In this document: in pieces, positions 1 through 14,400 of the stretch
How positions within the stretch are numbered: the stretch's first letter is position 1
Layout of the letters: every line of letters begins with the position of its first letter
Source of the DNA: Siphonodentalium dalli
Lineage: Eukaryota > Mollusca > Scaphopoda > Gadilida > Siphonodentaliidae
Length of the DNA stretch: 64,000 nucleotides
Direction: 5' to 3'
Assembly: GCA_032622095.1 (NCBI GenBank)
Contig: CP136065.1
Span: forward strand, 151,533,577-151,597,576
Translations under genes and position numbers: made by a program
The notes under the pieces: model-generated
What the model was told of the DNA's origin: nothing
The model's database searches: none
Seen by the model: only the letters and a program-made list of their open reading frames with translations

Positions 1-1768
1 AAATTTTCACTGTATGAAACCTACAAATTGTAAAATTAAGCCAATTTGTAATGGGGGCCTTTTATATGTAAATGTCTTAATACATATATTTTAATACTGA
101 ATAAAATTATTCGACATTGTGAATGTTATCCATCCATCTATACCCTGTATTATAGGCTGTATACATTATCCAATTATCTATATATCCACTCTCAATGTTT
201 GTCAAAATGTTCCTTCCCTTTATTTAGGAATACAATTTAAGACTGTATATGACCACTGGGTTGTCCAAATAGCATAAATACAGCGTGGAACCTGTGATCG
301 GGGTGTGAACAAAAAATAAAATAAAAAAAAAAAAAAAATTAAATCCCTACCTACCTACCCTACCCTGGAGAGGTCCCGTTAGCAGAAACACGGTATAATT
401 TTTTTTAGGCCTTACACACTATGTTTTATATTGTACATGCTCCTATACTAATTGTAATTCATAATTATTAATAAAGAATCAATTTAATACTCCGATTCCA
501 TGCTGACAGAATAATATCAACTTCTCCCGGCCACGTGGTCTCGCTTTGATTTTCCAGGAATTTATGTGACGTCATAAGCCATACATAGAAATCATTCAAA
601 TGTATTTTTAGCTTCGAATCATTCAGACAGATTGTGCATTCGACACCGTGTGACCTCAAATAATTTACTGGTGTCCGTGATCAAACGTCGGGCGGGTTGA
701 TTGACACCGCACTGTGAATGGAAAGTTGTGGAATTGGTAACTAGGTCGCGGCACCTTTGATCTCGCGACACATCACACAGGCATTCTCGCAACGTGATAA
801 TAAAACGGAAAATGTGACACATTATTAACCAATCTCATCTGGGTAGACACTGAAAATATCGTTATCAGGTTCGGCCAACTTCGCTCGCTGTATTTGGCCT
901 AGGTGCGCAATCGATCGCTCGCTGGTATTCAATTTCAGGCGCGCGATGGTGCGCAAGAGCGATCGCGCGCCTCAAAAATGAAAGTCTGATTAGTTCAGCA
1001 ACATAGCAGCAATTTGTATCAACAGTCTCCTTTCCAGCCACAAACAGACGAATCCCCAGATCTCTGTGCCTCATATTTTACACTCCCTACTGGAATAGAT
1101 GTACATCTTTCTAATTATACCTTGAGCATTTCTGTAGATTATAGAATATAACATGTATGCTTTTAAATAATCTGTCTTCAAGCTAATATAAATTATCTAT
1201 AGGACAATTAAATAACCTGCTTATGAGTTGATTGCATCGTTGTTTACAATATTTGAAAGTTTATCAGAGAGTCAGGCATTCCTCACTAGTATTGTATGAT
1301 GAAATTTAACATATGCTTTTAATATTTGCCATACTGTTGCCCAGTAAACATCAGAGGTTGACAAGTATTATGTCACTGAACTAAATGACAAGCTAGTATA
1401 CAAAGAAGTTAACTTGTTAGTGTTTATCACCAGGTCTGCATGTGTATCCATAAACTATTTGGTAGGAGAGCCCAGCCAGTTTTGAGGCCTCCTATATCTA
1501 GTAGAGCTGATATCTCAAGCTGGCGTTGGATGAGAGAAACTTCATCTACTTTTCATTGTGAATCTCTGAACATTTCACCAAACAAAAAACAGTCTGAAAA
1601 CCACCACTCAAATCATTAGATCATTATAGTAAGACCACTTTCTGGTAGATAAAGGGACCCAAGGCACTCGCAGTAAATGTGCACAATTTATTTAAGTCTG
1701 TAAAAACATCACCACCAAGAAGAACATGGAGAAATAGATCAACTTTGTTTATATACTAATTATTGATT
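1..1768. other. DNAAF5 intron sequence, left edge
   Basis: No exon found. Holds an A-rich tract at 310-340 and a GC-richer patch at 640-1000 with repeated 'gcgcgatggtgcgc'-type sequence ('cgatcgctcgctgg', 'gagcgatcgcgcgcctc'). Short frames there are not convincing. Confidence 0.5.
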
Positions 1769-1982
1769 CAGTAATGCTCTAAATAATTGACTCCTTAACC
1801 ACAGCAAAAATTATGGGTAATTTTTCAGGATTTAGTCGGAAATATGGATTGTTGCCATTCATCTGAAAGCTCTCACTGAGAGCTTTCCGATGAATGGCAA
1901 CAAGCCATATTTCCAACTAAATCCTGAAAATTACCCATAATTCTGCTGTGGTTTAGGATTCAATTATTTAGGGCATTACAGT
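1769..1982. mobile_element. Palindromic TA MITE
   Basis: Near-perfect foldback: 'cagtaatgctctaaataatt' at the left, its inverse at the right. The arms contain 'attatgggtaatttttcagg' and 'tttagtcggaaatatgg', meeting at 'gaaagctctcactgagagct'. In better copies TA flanks both ends, which suggests a Tc1/mariner-type origin. Other copies are at 2507-2696, 24320-24531, 28878-29005 (partial), 37028-37227, 53286-53424, 56835-56937 and 61635-61822. Confidence 0.75.
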
Positions 1983-2377
1983 AGAATGAGTAGATCTCCT
2001 GTTGAAAAAATTGTTATGTAACCAAAACTGTTAGAGTGATTTGTCAGCAAACATTGCTATTAACATATTAAGTTCAAACATATTAGTCTAAATATGAGTT
2101 TCAGAATATTTTTCAAAGCTTTCACCTTTTCCAATATTTACCGTAAAGTTTTGGTTAAACATTTTTATCTAATTGGACTTTGATCGGTAATGCCACTGTA
2201 ACAGTAATGTTTACATAACAATGGTTTCAATAGACAACATCTCGTTATAGCAGAATTATTAATAATGCAAATAAGAACAAAATCAGTATATTTTTACATG
2301 TACTTGTTGATCGTTACATGCATTTCACTGATTTTTATACCGATAAATTACAATGACCTTGTTAAATTTTATTAAAG

Positions 2378-2464
2378 GTTTGAAATATGAGAAGGAGAAT
2401 GAGGAAGATTTGAAAGACAAACTGGACTTTAGCAAAGCTCAGCATGTACATTATCCTCCTGGCG
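2378..2464 (+). CDS. DNAAF5: DNAAF5 exon a (first in window)
   Basis: Acceptor 'attaaag' precedes the exon, and donor 'gtacgt' follows it. The exon opens with two bases of a split glycine codon, reads GLKYEKENEEDLKDKLDF then SKAQHVHYPPG, and leaves one base for the next exon. The acidic and lysine-rich stretch is the conserved linker between HEAT repeats in DNAAF5. The exon is 87 nt. It is too short to stand out as an open reading frame and was found by family resemblance and phase. Confidence 0.9.
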
Positions 2465-5400
2465 GTACGTATATCTATTCATGTAATCGAATGTTCAACA
2501 CAACTACCGTAATGCCCTAAGTAATCGACTCTTTAACTATGTACAGCAGAATTATGGGTAACTTTTCAGGATTTAGTCGGAAATATGGCTTGAGAGCTTT
2601 CCAATGAATGGCAACAAGCCATATTTCCGATTAAATCCTGAAAAGTTACCCATAATTCTGCTGTAGTTAAAGAGTCGATTACTTAGGGCATTACTGTAAT
2701 CCAAGTTCCTCATTACACCCTCATAACCGAAGGAAATGGTAGGTATACTACTATACTGGATTACATTTGTCTGGGCCTCCCTCTGTACGTCATCCCATCC
2801 ATTTGTCTTTTTGTCCATCCATCCATTCGTACATCAGTCAGGTTGTCAGATCTCAATGAAAATTGGTGTGGATGTTCACCAATATGAGGTTATTCAGAAG
2901 AGTGTTCAATCGTTTTGTTTGAGTTATCCATTCTAGAGTTATTCACCATCGTTTATCTGGAAATTATGATTTTTTTTTTCAACTGTCTGAGTATCTCAGT
3001 CATGGATTATTGGATCTTGATGAAATTCGATATGATTTTATCATCATAAGGGCTTTCAATTAAGTGTAATCCGGTGTTATTTGCATTTTCCATTCTTGGG
3101 TTATTAGCTCAACTTTACTTTGTAAAGTTTGAGCTATTGCCATGGCTTTGTCGTCCGTCGTACGTGTGTACGTAAGGCGTCAACAATGCAGGCTACAGGT
3201 CGTACCTTTAGTCGGATCATTATGAAATTTGTCATAGCTGTTGACATCAACATTTAGACCAGAATGATTAATTTTGGGGTCATTTGGAAAAAAACATGGC
3301 CGCCAGTGGCCATCTTGGATTTCAAAATTCAATCCATTAGCACGGGCTACATGCCGTACTGTTTGTCTGATCATCATGAAATTTGTCATGGATGTTAATA
3401 TTGACATGTAGATGGGAATTTTGGGGTCATTCGGCCCAAAAACATGGCCGCCAGCAGCCATCTTGTATTTTACTCTTTGTATGACTAAATTCTTTAGCAC
3501 GGGCTACAGGTCATACTTTTAGTCTGATCATCATAAAATTTGTCAAGAATGTTAATATTGACATGTAGATGGGAACGAGTCTTTATGGGGTCAATCGGCC
3601 AAAAAACATGGTCGCCAGTAGCCATCTTGGATTTTACTCTTTGTATGACTAAATCCTTTAGCACGGGCTACAGGTCCTACTTTTAGTCTGATCATCATAA
3701 AATTTGTCAAGAATTTTAATAATGATATGTAGATGGGAACGAGTCATTTTGGGGTCATTCGGACAAAAAACATGGCCGCCAGCAGCCATCTTGGATTTTA
3801 CTCTTTGTATGACTAAATCCTTTAGCACGGGCTACAGGTCGTACCTTTAGTCTGATCATCATAAAATTTGTCATGGCTGTTGAAATTGGAATGTAGATGG
3901 GAACGAGTCATTTTGTGGTCATTCGGACAAAAAACATGGCCACCAGTGGCCATCTTGGATTTCAAAATTCAATCCATTAGCACGGGCTACAGGCCGTACT
4001 ACTGTTTGTCTGATCATCATGAAATTCGTCATGGATGTTAATATTGACATGTAGATGGGAACGAGTCATTATGGGGTCAATCGGCCAAAAAACATGGTCG
4101 CCAGTAGCCATCTTGGATTTTACTCTTTGTATGACTAAATCCTTTAGCACGGGCTACAGGTCCTACTTTTAGTCTGATCATCATAAAATTTGTCAAGAAT
4201 TTTAATAATGATATGTAGATGGGAACGAGTCATTTTGGGGTCATTCGGACAAAAAACATGGCCGCCAGCAGCCATCTTGGATTTTACTCTTTGTATGACT
4301 AAATCCTTTAGCACGGGCTACAGGTCGTACCTTTAGTCTGATCATCATAAAATTTGTCATGGCTGTTGAAATTGGAATGTAGATGGGAACGAGTCATTTT
4401 GGGGTCATTCAGACAAAAAACATGGCCACCAGTGGCCATCTTGGATTTCAAAATTCAATCCATTAGCACGGGCTACAGGCCGTACTGTTTGTCTGATCAT
4501 CATGAAATTTGTCATGGATGTTAATATTGACATGTAGATGGGAACAAGTAATTTTGGGGTCATTCGGCCCAAAAACATGGCCGCCAGCAGCCATCTTGTA
4601 TTTTACTCTTTGTATGACTAAATTCTTTAGCACGGGCTACAGGTCGTACTTTTAGTCTGATCATCATAAAATTTGTCAAGAATGTTAATAATGACATGTA
4701 GATGGGAACGAGTCATTTTGGGGTCATTCGGCCAAAAAACATGGTCGCCAGTAGCCATCTTGGATTTTACTCTTTGTATGACTAAATCCATTAGCACGGG
4801 CTACAGGCCGTACTGTTTGTCTGATCATCATGAAATTTGTCAAGAATGTTAATAATGACATGTAGATGGGAACGAGTCATTTTGGGGTCATTCGGCCAAA
4901 AACCATGGTCGCCAGTAGCCATCTTGGATTTTACTCTTTGTATGACTAAATCCTTTAGCACGGGCTACAGGTCCTACTTTTAGTCTGATCATCATAAAAT
5001 TTGTCAAGAATTTTAATAATGATATGTAGATGGGAACGAGTCATTTTGGGGTCATTCGGACAAAAAACATGGCCGCCAGCAGCCATCTTGGATTTTACTC
5101 TTTGTATGACTAAATCCTTTAGCACGGGCTACAGGTCTTACCTTTAGTCTGATCATCATAAAATTTGTCATGGCTGTTGAAATTGGAATGTAGATGGGAA
5201 CGGTCATTTTGGGGTCATTCGGACAAAAAACATGGCCGCCAGCGGCCATCTTGGATTTCAAAATTTAATCCATTAGCACGGGCCACAGGTCGTACTGTTC
5301 GTCTGATCATCATGAAATTTGTCATGGATGATAATATTGACATGTAGATGGGAACGAGTAATTTTGGGGTCATTTGGCCAAAGAACATGGCCGCCAGCAG

Positions 5401-8400
5401 CCATCTTGGATTTTACTCTTTGTATGACTAAATTCTTTAGCATGGGCTACAGGTCGTACCTTTAGTCTGATCGTCATAAAATTTGTCATGGATGTTAACG
5501 ATGACATGTAGATGGGAACGACTCATTTTAGGGTCATTCAGCCGAAAACATGGTTGCCAGCAGCCATCTTGGATTTTACTCTTTGTATGACTAAATTCTT
5601 TAGCACGGGCTACATGTCGTACCTTTAGTCTGATCATCATAAAATTTGTCATGAATGTTAATAATGACATGTAGATGGGAATGAGTCATTTTGGGGTCTC
5701 TTCATGTCTATAAACTAGTATTAGACATTCAACTTTCCACATTCCTAATCGCTCCATTGACTGTAATACATTAAATTATTCCCTTTCCAAGTTGAGCTAC
5801 AGTGTCATTGACACTTTCATTCTCTTTTTGTTTAATCTGAAAATGTTGATTTTTTTAGTGTAAACATATTTTATTCCAATCCTAATATCATATATAAACA
5901 TTCAACAAAAGTTTTGACAGTAATAAATAGACTATGAAAGATGGATTCATTGGAAAGGGGATTAAACAACAAGCCCAAGGGCTTTTGTTAAGTTTGCTAC
6001 CCTGTTTATTTTTTGGTCCGTTTATAGAAATATCTCAGTCATGGGTTATCATATATCAATGAAAGCTGGTATGAATGGGAATCGGTATTGTTTGCATTCT
6101 TCATTCTTGGGTTATTTCTCTTTGTTTATACATAAATGTTGATATCTTGTCTGTCCGCATAAATGACTGAACCATGGATCATCAAATTGCAATTGATTTG
6201 GGTGGAGATATTCAATACATGTACATGTATAAGGGCAGCTTTTAAAAAAAAGGATTCATTGATATGATCGAAAATGGTCATGGTTCTGTGACTTCTATTG
6301 GTATGCCCAGCTGTAGGTGGTTTGCCACATGGGGGTATGCACCGGGTGTCATCCATGCTATTGTTTTCCATTTCTTGGACTTCAGTTTGTGTCTTTTAAA
6401 GAAGAAACAAATCCGGACAAAATTTGTCACTCAGGTTCTTAATAGGGACCTGCCATATGTTCCTGAAGTTCTAATGCATAAAGTCCGCTGTGCATATTGA
6501 AACATTACATACTAGTAGATGGTAATTGCAAATACTTATTACTTTGTTTTTAGTAAACTAGACAAATTCTAGACTGCTGTTGCATGCACAATATTGTTTT
6601 TTGATATTTAGTTTTTGCTTTCCCCCTCTCCCACAATGAGGAACATGCTCCCTACAATGAGCTTTGTCATAATTGTTTAGTGGAGTTATCCCCCTTTTAT
6701 ACTCCTGCATTTCCTTTTTAATTGCTTAGAGACTTAGTTCAGCCATGGGAATCTGTCATGAGGTCTATATGGCGTATTTTAGTTGAGTTATCCCAATTTT
6801 TTGACATAGCAATTTATTGCGACATAACAGGTACATTATCTTACTCATTCATTGCTTGGTTATTTGAAACTTGACACATATATTTACCATCGTGGGAACC
6901 TGTGCACCTGTAATTGTCAGTCAGAATTATTTAAATAGAGTTGTTTTTTTTCTTTCAAATACAATTAAGTTAATATAGGTACCCTTGATGTAGCCCAATT
7001 GAATTGTAGAGGGTATCCTTTAATAGTTATTAGTCACGTGGAGTGGGACAGTCTCAGCTTCTAGTTGTACCCCCATGATCGAAGGAAATGGGGCTTATAC
7101 TGGATTACATCGCATCCGATCCTCCCTCTGTCTGTCTATCTGGCCAGATATCTCAACCAACATTGGTCATATCTCAATGAAATTTGGTATGGATGTTCAC
7201 TACTATGATGATATTCAATGGATTGTTCAATCGTTTTGTTCGGGTTTTCCGTTCTACAGTTATTCATCTTTGTTAACTCAATATATATATATATTCTATT
7301 TGATTTTGACTATTATTGATATTTTTGGTGGTTAATGTATATAGCAAATATCTACATAATGTTATATACATGTATATAACATGGACATAGAATGAAGGTT
7401 ATCAAATTATAACCCGTTGTACTCAGTTTGAATTTTCTTTAGCCACCCACTTATGGACTGTATTTAAATATCTATAAATTCCATACCAAATATGGTTGTC
7501 TGTTTGCTAATTGTTTTGGTTACTAATAAAGTTCTTGTTATGTTAAAATTTTAAGTATACTTTTCTAGTTGAGAGACCAAATCTTGGATGCAGGACACTG
7601 GTTTTTAGACATCTGTCACAGATCCTACCTGGTCTGATGAAGGATTTGTGTGATTGGGTTGCAGAGACTCGTGTTAAATCGGCCTCATTATTGTACACAC
7701 TGCTGCTGAATGCCGAGGACTATACCACACAACATATGGAACTCATACTCTCAGGGATGATACGGGGCTGCAGTGATGATCAGCAAGTTGTCCTAAGAGA
7801 TGTAAGTTGTAATAGTCTATGTATGTCAATGTCACAGCCTGAGTGACCTAAAATATGCATAGTCACAGTTTAGTTAGTCAAAAGTTTCCATTGACATAAA
7901 CCAGCTTGTGTAATCAGTTGGGATAATGCTGTTTTACATAGATGCCCCGTTTACATATCTTTCTATTACAGACTTTATGCCCAGATCAATTTATTACCTG
8001 TTAGCGCGATCACTCAATAACCGAATTTTTTTCCCGGAGTTATGGGCCATAGTTTGTCTACTTTTAGCATTTTTTTCACCGTTAGCGCGATAACTCAATT
8101 AACTAGAATGCACTCAGAGAGATGCCAACGTGCACAAAAATGTTATAAACAATAATTTAAAAAATAATTTCACTGTATTTTACTTAATTTATTTAATTTA
8201 ATTTAATGTTAGAAAAATTACCATTTCTAATTTCATCACAGATAAATGCAAATTACTATATTAATCATTTAAATAATTAAAACCAATTCCATGTTGCCGA
8301 AAGTAATGAGACTTTAATATCGATTACATTTTTTTCAGCGGCATATTTTGATTTTGATTTTCCGATAGTCAAAGTTGACCAAAGGAGCAATTATAAGAAA

Positions 8401-11400
8401 TAATTAATACTATTTGTGTAAATATTGATAGCAGCCAATATGCAACAATAAATATCAATAAATAATCAATAATTAATCAATAACGATCATTTTATGTAAT
8501 AATAAACTCTCCAAATGGTGTTTGTGTCAACAAATGCGTTTTGTTTTGTGTTACGTCATTCGTCGTATTTGACCCGGAACTCGGCTGAAGGTTAGGCTAT
8601 TCAGCCTATTGCATTGCGTCGAATTACGAAATCGCGTTTTGAATGTCTCTCTTTCCCCGCACGATAAAAATAGGTCTTCGCACGAACCATAAATGATAAA
8701 ACTTCCCAATTATAAGTAAAAATACCCAAATGAAGGAGTATATGTAGGTCCCGAAGGAGTCTATAGACTCTTTGATGTAGAGTTCTAATGGAGAAAATGT
8801 AGGTCGATCTATTTTTGTCATAACTCTGACGTATTTTGACCTGGGAGAAAAAATCGAAATCGAGGCTCACTACGAGCATGCCAGTTTTAAATATAGAAAC
8901 AGGGAATCCCGACAAATGGCGATATCGGTGACAAACAAATAATCGAAAACAACACATAAAATAAACATAGCAAAAAACGTGGCACAGTAAAAATGTCAGA
9001 ACGCCACGAGTTTTTACGTCGTTTTTGGTGACGTCAAAACGGAGTGAAACGGAGTAGGTGACACCAACCTACGAATCTGTCTGATCGCCATACTGTTGCG
9101 CGAGCGCACGTAAATATTAACTGATTCAAACCATATTTGATATATATGAGTCTCTTGCAACAATATCTCTGATGAGTTCGAAAACCTGGTTTGTCCTAAT
9201 TTTTTGCCCGGAGTTATGGGCCTTAGATTGTCTATTTTTAGCATTTTTTTCACCGCTAGCACGATGACTCAATTAAATATTAACTGATTCAAACCATATT
9301 TTGTATGTAAGTCTCTTGCAACAATATCTCGGACGAGTTCGAAAACCAGGTTTGTCCGAATTTTTTCCCCGGAGTTATGTGCCTTAGTTTGTCTATTTTT
9401 AGCATTTTTTTCACCGTTAGCGCGGTAACTCAATCAAATATTAACTGATTCAAACCATATTTGATATATGAGTCTCTTGCAACAATATCTCCGATGAGTT
9501 CGAAAACCAGGTTTGTCAAAAAATTTCCCCCAGAGTTATGTACCTTATTTTGTCTATATTTAGCATGTTTTTCACTGTTAGCGTGATAACTCAATTAAAT
9601 ATTAACTGATTCAAACCATATTTGATATATGAGTCTCTTGCAACAATATCTCGATTTTGAAAACCAGGTTTGTCCGACTTCTTGGGCCTTGTGTGGGCCT
9701 TATTGCCAAGTTATTGGCAGAAGTTTTTTTTTTCGACTGCCAATAAACTCGACATAGCATCTTAGATGCGTACCCCTTGTTTATTAACCAAACACCTTTC
9801 TAAACCGAACAGAAGAGTCGGTCCGAAGGGTGTTCAGTTTGGAGAGGTTTTACTGTATACACTGTACATCGGAAAGAGTGACATGCTATGATCATAATGA
9901 TGTATTATAATCTAACTTTCATGTAAAATTGCACATAGAATATGATGCTTAATTATGAGTAACCTCGGTTTGTTTACATTTAATTCACACTGTCACTTCG
10001 CGAGGTTGTATTTATGTTAAAAATGTGATAAATATATTTTTCACATTTAATCGGGGTTTCTTCTATACCGGCATGGTATCCCCACAATGGCCCCGTCCCC
10101 TTGATGATAGGACGTCTGTAGGAGCCCATAGGGGGCCTGTCTTAAGCTCCGCCCATTTCTAAAGGTTCCACACTGCGTCTATGGGTCCTTTGTCTACCTT
10201 TGTTTCACCCTATTGTCTTGAGGGGCCAATAGTAGGGTTTTATTAGGGGTCCTTATTGTATGAATACCCCTCCTTTTCCTTCCTAATTATTTGATAGGTA
10301 GAATTAATTAATGAAGCCCCTCCTTTTCCTTCTTAATTATTTGATAGGTTTTAATTAATTAAAGTCGCTCATTAATTATATGATAGGGCGACGAAACTCC
10401 TCCTTATTCGACCCAACAATGGCCACCAGAATTAATTTATGTAACGTCGCCATGCTTCTGAATCGTGCATCTGTTTGGACCACGTGCTTTTGAAACAATG
10501 GAATCGTGCACCTGTTTGGATAGTGTACCAATTATTATCACTCTCTTTACTAATTTATACGCCCACGTGTACACGCCGCCATTCTATGGTTCTATAGTTC
10601 GATGGTGGTCCTTTTGTATACATATGGACTTATGTTCTAATTGGGAAACCTCGGAATATTTCTACGGCTATATAGTTTGATTGTGGTCCTTTGTAGGAAT
10701 ATGTCTATGGCTCTATACATGTAGTTTGTGATCCTTTTGTATATATATATTTCAATGGCATTATGTTCTAATTGGAAACCCTTTGTAGGAATATTTATAT
10801 GGCTCTATAGATTGTGGTCCTTTTCTAAGGACCTAGTGCCACGATGTTGCCCACGCCGCGTGGAATGTTCTGGAAGCCGGAGGTCCTCACAATGCGAACG
10901 GGATAAAAATAACTATTCAAAAGCAAAATAATCTAAGGTAAGTGAAGAAGGGCCATTTTGATGGTCCTTTTGGAGTTTAGTAATCATATTTCAGTAAACT
11001 TTCGTACCCGTAATCGTGGGTTGAATGTTAGTTGCATTTGCTGGTTGACTATTAGCTGCGTTTGATGGTTGAATATTAACTGCTATGTCTGGTTGAATAT
11101 GCGAAGAAGGGCCGTTTCGATGGTCATTTTGGAGCTTATTAACTATTTTACAGTAAACTTTCGTACCTGTAATCGCTGGTTGAATGTTAGTTGCATTTAC
11201 TGGTTGACTATTAGCTGCACTTGATGGTTGAATATTAACTGCTATGTCTGGTTGAATATGTGAAGAAGGGCCGTTTCGATGGTCATTTTGGAGCTTATTA
11301 ATTATATTACAGAAAACGTTCGTACCCGTAATCGCTGGTTGAATGTTCTCCGCTGCGTGCTTGGAATGTTCTGGAAGTCAGTATACAAGGTCCTCACAAC

Positions 11401-14400
11401 ACGAGCGATGTAAAATACTATTAAATTAGATTTTTCCCCATTCAAAATATAACTTTGTCTAGCCCTATAGTCTTACGATGGGCCCATTGTATGGTCTTAT
11501 TCAGGGGTCTTCTGTATACCTATTTCTCAGGCCCTGTAAAGGGCCGTTATGATGGCCCAGGGGCCGTTTTTATGGAGTTTAGTAATCATATTTCAGTAAA
11601 CTTTAGTACCCGTAATCGCTGGTTAAATGCTAGCTACATTTGCTGGTTGACCATTAGCTTCGTTCGATGGTTTAATATTAGCAGTTTTGTCTGGTTCAAT
11701 GTTAGCTGCGTTTGCTGGTTGAATGTTCCCCCTCACACACCCTCACACATGAGCAAGACATGTATATGACGAATGTGTAATTGCTATAATTATTGAAATT
11801 CTCTTAAATCTCGTTTGCTTTCCAAAATGTCAATTAACAAACATAATCATACATGGGTTGTGTGTATATATGACCATTTCACTCCCGTCCAACAACATGT
11901 TTAAACATCATATAACATTCAAGCCTTCCAGAGGTTAAATGAATCACAAATCGCGCGTTCTTAGAATATGAAAACCGAGCATTCTGGAAATAATTATATT
12001 CAAAAGTTTATCTGTTTTATCAGCCAACATGTCCTTTGGCAAACATCTAGCGTATATTCAATAGACGCTATTATATACAGTTGCAATTACTATATACAGT
12101 TTATCACAAAGAAACAGCGTGAACAATTGGACAATCTGCTTGCATCTAATTCATTTGAAATTTTTACTCAATGCGCGTTAAACAATTGGACAATCGATAA
12201 TATATTTGACATATGCACTCTGTGTAAACAAAATGGTGTTATCTCCACCTGTCCCGTCTGACATTGTACATTCGACGCAGCAATGTATGAATGAAGGTGT
12301 TGATTTGTTATTCACTTCATAAAAGGTTCCTATAGCGTAATATTATACCTGTGGACACATACCTTAAATGTACACGTCACTTAGACCTAATTATTCATTA
12401 ATATAAACGCTCTTTATTTTCAAAATGTGTCTGAATGTCTATCGTTTACTAAAGTTATGTTTAAAATTAAGCATTTAAACCTAATTCATCGTAACCATAA
12501 ATAAAAAACGCTCTTGATTTTCAAAATTGTCTGAATTTTGATATTGATTTTAGCAATATGCATGCTTTCATTCATTCAAAATTGTCTGAAGGTCCCATCG
12601 TTCTGTAAGTTATACGTCGCTTGTTCATTCGAGGTAATCCTGTATGAAATGAAGGTAATCATTGTGTTATTCATATTATTACTCTAAAATTTCCATTACA
12701 AGGACATGTTTTTCAATGAAAGAAGTCGGATAATCGAATAATATGAATGACCTAGTATACATCAAGTAAATACACGCATTCACATAGTAGGTCTTTTCCA
12801 CACCAATGTTTTGATGCCTGTGTATTAACAGAGAGGCTGGATTACATACGAATGAACTGGAAAAAGAATATGTGTTATGCACATGTTTTCACATAGTAGG
12901 CCTATCGTGAGACTGTCACGTGGTACATGGTTACTCTGTATAACAGACTATATTTATAGGAGTTACAATACATATAATTGTTGAAAAGAAATAACTAAGT
13001 ATTTATACACCAGTCTACATCATATACGCTCTTTATTTTGCTCCATGTAATGGAGATTTTAGAGTAATAATATGAAATATGACTAGTATACATCAAGTTG
13101 TTGTATGGTTGTTATCATACCGCTTGTCCGTGTATAGTTAAATTGAACGACGGGTTTTGATTGGTTGTTATAAATAGTATAATAAGAAATAAATACTTTT
13201 CCGAGCGTCTTTAGAGTGCGAACGCTATGTATAGTATGAGCACCGATTGTATAACACTGGTGCTAATTTTGTGAGAAACTCACGTTCAATACCCCGTGTT
13301 GTAGTGGATTACCTCTAATAAACAGAGTGTTTCGTAAGGACTTATGGAGGTAATTGATATGCTACCAGCAGAAATGCGTCAAAAAGTGTACAAAGCTTTA
13401 GTTAACTCATCAACACTACGTGAAGAAATCAAGAATGAATTACAGCAAACTTGGTTTCGAAGGGAAGAGAAGCTAATAATAAAGTTAATTTTGGAAGGAC
13501 ATTTTGTTGATGGTAGAGAGATATTGGAATCTTTGCTGGAGAGAACAGAATTTGAAACAGATTTCTTACTAGATATTGTGGATCAACTGTTCTCTGACTG
13601 TTGGCGAATTAGAGGTATTGCTAAAAATAACGATATACGTGGGATTGGTGAACTTGTCGGAGATAACTTTGTTCGAATTTCTGTTTACAAGGACGTGTTT
13701 TTCAATGAAAGAAGTCGGATATTCGAAGAAGAAACATCAATATGCGGTTACATCATTCTCTCAGAACCTTGTGAAATTTTCACGATTGAAAAGATGTTTA
13801 ATGGACAACTAGTATTGGATTACATTGTAAACACAACTAAAACTATTTCAGAACTAGATAGTGAACTCATTTGGACCTTGGGAATAATCAGGAATTATGG
13901 TGATTATACACTGAAAACTAAAAAGCTCGGTTCTGAACCACAGACCTAACTCAGTGATCACTAACGAGTACCACTTACAACCGTAGGCATCACTTACATG
14001 TGTTTGCTGAACATACTGCTACATACTATAAATAGGTTACACAGAGCGAGTCAGCAAAACCTGTTCTGTGTGTTAAGTGGTCTTTTTAAATAATAAAGTA
14101 TAATTTACCTCAGTTCCTACTTCTTTAGTCATAAAATCGCTTGTTATCCCATATATATAAATAGCTTACCATGTGGTTTATGAACAAAAAAGGTTTTATA
14201 AGACTATAGGTCCATAGAATTACAGAGACAAAGGCCCTGTATTTCAGACAATAGATCCATAGAAATATACAGACAAAAGGTCCCGTATTTAAGACAACAG
14301 ATCCATAGAATTACACTGACAAAGGGTCCCAGAATTAAGACAATAGATCCATAGAATTACACAGACAGAGGCCCCGTATTTCAGACAATAGGTCCATAGA

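Noticed and set aside
3180-5670. Repeated minus- and plus-strand frames with 'MAAGGHVF..NDPK' type peptides
   Set aside because: They are translations of the 160-bp tandem units, recur unit by unit and have no start or splice context.
10465-11769. Frames in the left arm (71, 67, 104 codons) mirrored in the right arm
   Set aside because: Duplication is due to the inverted repeat. Much of the sequence is degenerate repeats and no domain is seen.
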